Positions 62,701-64,000 of a DNA stretch of 64,000 bases are shown here, piece after piece (position 1 is the first letter of the stretch; the number at the start of each line of letters is the position of its first letter). The stretch spans positions 124,001-188,000 of the forward strand of contig JAHCBB010000004.1 of NCBI GenBank assembly GCA_019634635.1, written 5' to 3'. This stretch comes from Verrucomicrobiia bacterium (GTDB lineage Bacteria; Verrucomicrobiota; Verrucomicrobiia; Limisphaerales; UBA9464). Position numbers and translations under genes: made by a program. A model generated the notes under the pieces. That model was given only the letters and a program-made list of their open reading frames with translations. It was not told where the DNA came from and did not search any database.

Positions 62701-63025
62701 CTTCGCGCGGAGAAAGCAGCGGGCCCTTCGGCGGCATGGTCAATTCCTCATGGCGGCCACTGACGTACCGCAGGAGGGGGCTTCCCGCGCTGTCGCCCGG
62801 GACGATGGCGACTCCATACGTATCGCCCCCCTTGAAGGCGACCTCGCGGACATCCAGGCGAAAGGAGCTTTTCTGTTCGTCCGGTCCGTGACACGGGATG
62901 CAGTGCCTCGCGAAGATCGGCTGGATGTCGGCGACGAAATCGGCGCCGGGTTCGGCGGCCGCAACGGGCGCGAGGGTGGCGACCGAGGCGATGATGAGGA
63001 CGGAATTCAGTTGGAGTCGTTGCAT
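59747..63025 (-). CDS. PSD1 / PSCyt1 family cytochrome with two discoidin-like inserts
   Basis: 1092 residues from ATG 63025 with a signal peptide ([17 protein letters not shown]). A PSCyt1-type c-haem domain comes first ([14 protein letters not shown], Cys42, Cys45, His46), then DUF1549 (~155-360: [40 protein letters not shown], and a second CxxCH, [14 protein letters not shown]). Between DUF1549 and DUF1553 lie two similar modules resembling F5/8 type C domains, starting [18 protein letters not shown] and [18 protein letters not shown]. DUF1553 (~800-1070) ends the protein: [60 protein letters not shown]. Precedes the DUF1501 gene by 12 bp as an operon. The inserts may bind carbohydrate. 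Confidence 0.93.
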   Translation of the reverse strand: [1092 protein letters not shown]

Positions 63026-63117
63026 GACGAGTCGGATGGGTGCGGCGCGTAAGCCGCACGGCGTGCCGGAAACCGGTCCGAACGGGGATCAGGAGGCGAA
63101 TCGCTTCCCTCGATCCC

Positions 63118-63924
63118 TCAAGGCCCGGGGCGGTATGCGCGCTGGATCCAGGCCAAATCCTGATTTCCGCGGCTTCGCTGAAAGAACTGGCCCTCCCGGG
63201 CAATCTGGATGGTCCGCGGATCACGCCAGCGACGGGCCGCGGCATGGCCGTCGGCGAAGCCGAGGTTTCCGCGGTCGTTGTGCCACAGGCTGAGGGGATC
63301 AACGAAGGATTCGACCTCGATGTAGCAGACCCAGGGGCCAAGCCGGTAGGTGCGCGGGTCGTCGTTGTCGAGGAACACGAATTTCTCCGTCGGTTGCATG
63401 ATCTGGCTGGTTTTTTGAACGAGATACGCCGCGTTGTCCCAGCCGGGCTCGCCATTCATCGTGTTGGCGATGCTATAACTGCGGAGATGGACCTTCTTGT
63501 CCCCCGGGCACTTGTAGGACCCGACGGCGCCAACGTAGGGCCAGAGGAATCCGTCGGTGATATGCTTGATGCGCGCTTCACGGCTGACGCGATGTTCCTC
63601 CGGAGTGGCCCATTGGCGGTCCTCGGGCGGGATGTACACCCAGTCGGCGCGCACGAGCGGATCCAGGCTGTAGGTGGAGGCCCCGACCATCCGGTCGTTA
63701 TTGTCGTTGGAGTACAAGACCCACGCGGTCGCGAGGGTCTTGAGGTTGCCCAGACATTTGGCCCCCTGCGCCTCCCGTTGGGCCTTGGACAACGCCGGGA
63801 GCAGCAGGCTGGCGAGGATCGCAATGATGGCGATGACGACCAACAGTTCGATCAGGGTGAAACCGCGAACGTGCAACCGGGCGGTCCTGGAGAACGTGAC
63901 GCGATGGCGGCTGGGATCAATCAT
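63118..63924 (-). CDS. Prepilin-type exported protein (DUF1559-like, Verrucomicrobia/Planctomycetes type)
   Basis: 268 residues from ATG 63924 (ATG 63936 adds four). Leader [20 protein letters not shown] with Gly-Phe cleavage and Glu5. The mature protein follows the plan of the abundant planctomycetal/verrucomicrobial prepilin-like family: [34 protein letters not shown], a cysteine (YKCPGDK) and a C-terminal [20 protein letters not shown], a variant of the H-X9-DG motif. Such genes are often found next to PSD1/DUF1501 or sulfatase genes and may serve as substrate-specific surface filaments. It lies 93 bp upstream of the PSD1 gene and may be co-transcribed. Confidence 0.85.
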   Translation of the reverse strand: MIDPSRHRVTFSRTARLHVRGFTLIELLVVIAIIAILASLLLPALSKAQREAQGAKCLGNLKTLATAWVLYSNDNNDRMVGASTYSLDPLVRADWVYIPPEDRQWATPEEHRVSREARIKHITDGFLWPYVGAVGSYKCPGDKKVHLRSYSIANTMNGEPGWDNAAYLVQKTSQIMQPTEKFVFLDNDDPRTYRLGPWVCYIEVESFVDPLSLWHNDRGNLGFADGHAAARRWRDPRTIQIAREGQFFQRSRGNQDLAWIQRAYRPGP

Positions 63925-63936
63925 GGCCGGATTCAT

Positions 63937-64000
63937 ATCAGTGTGGATCTGCGCCTCACTCGTTTCGGTGGAGCCGGAAGTATCGCGGTTCCTCCTGAAG
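63937..64000. other. Right edge of the window
   Basis: 64 bp upstream of the prepilin-type gene; no gene is seen, and a promoter for that gene may lie here or outside the window. Confidence 0.3.

Noticed and set aside
59738..63052. Plus-strand open frame of about 1100 codons opposite the PSD1 gene
   Set aside because: It mirrors the PSD1 gene, has no similarity and no domain, and long antisense frames are expected in GC-rich DNA with this codon use.
1..64000. CRISPR arrays, tRNA and rRNA genes
   Set aside because: I found no regularly spaced repeats and no tRNA or rRNA features by reading; a dedicated scan for tRNAs would be decisive.

Overview
The window looks like chromosomal DNA of a high-GC Verrucomicrobiota bacterium, most likely of the Limisphaerales/Pedosphaera type. 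The clues are prepilins with [20 protein letters not shown] leaders, a paired PSD1 cytochrome (DUF1549/DUF1553) and DUF1501 protein, PQQ-propeller proteins with the ADWPQWRGP signature, a giant multidomain subtilase, and a propeller-type sensor kinase. This is inferred from gene families; no rRNA or other marker is present.

Layout. 0.3-2.4 kb (+): biotin synthase, with a dyad upstream matching the BirA operator, then a BtuF-like binding protein. 2.5-3.9 kb (+): exported PQQ propeller. 3.9-9.4 kb (-): cell-surface polysaccharide group (DUF2723/TPR membrane protein, GT4, WecA/MraY-like transferase, cupin). 9.5-12.4 kb (-): full-length glycine dehydrogenase gcvP. 12.6-14.8 kb (+): YdcF-like protein, a small exported protein and a membrane protein with an HELTH zinc motif. 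14.7-20.8 kb (-): a same-strand group of an exported NHL protein with vicinal cysteines, a PhnD-PQQ fusion, an exported ArsC-like reductase with a complete redox cysteine triad, a DUF2490 protein and an AraC regulator. I find this group the most suggestive of an undescribed pathway.

21.2-44.1 kb (+): a type IV pilus/type II secretion-like cluster: PilB, PilT, a second PilB, PilC, a BrnT/BrnA-like toxin-antitoxin pair lodged inside the cluster, five prepilin-like proteins, a 1448-aa GspK/PilX-like protein and a 2407-aa subtilase whose P-domain appears split by a LamG insertion. The subtilase could be a substrate of the secretion machine (inference).

44.3-48.6 kb (+): a propeller sensor kinase, a FixJ-like response regulator and a receiver-only protein, with a perfect 9-bp palindrome between the last two. 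48.7-57.0 kb (+): accessory, partly decayed DNA: a frameshifted SgcJ/EcaC-like remnant, an exported unknown, a beta-barrel-like protein, an arylsulfatase, a DUF1214 remnant with two frameshifts, an intact DUF1254/DUF1214 protein, and a truncated IS630 transposase joined directly to a delta-60 repeat remnant.

57.1-57.8 kb (-): VapBC-type toxin-antitoxin pair. 58.3-63.9 kb (-): DUF1501 protein, PSD1 cytochrome carrying two inserted discoidin-like modules, and a prepilin-type H-X9-DG-like protein. I saw no tRNA, rRNA or CRISPR array. Start codons are often GTG, and several adjacent genes overlap by 4 nt (ATGA/GTGA), so translational coupling is common here.
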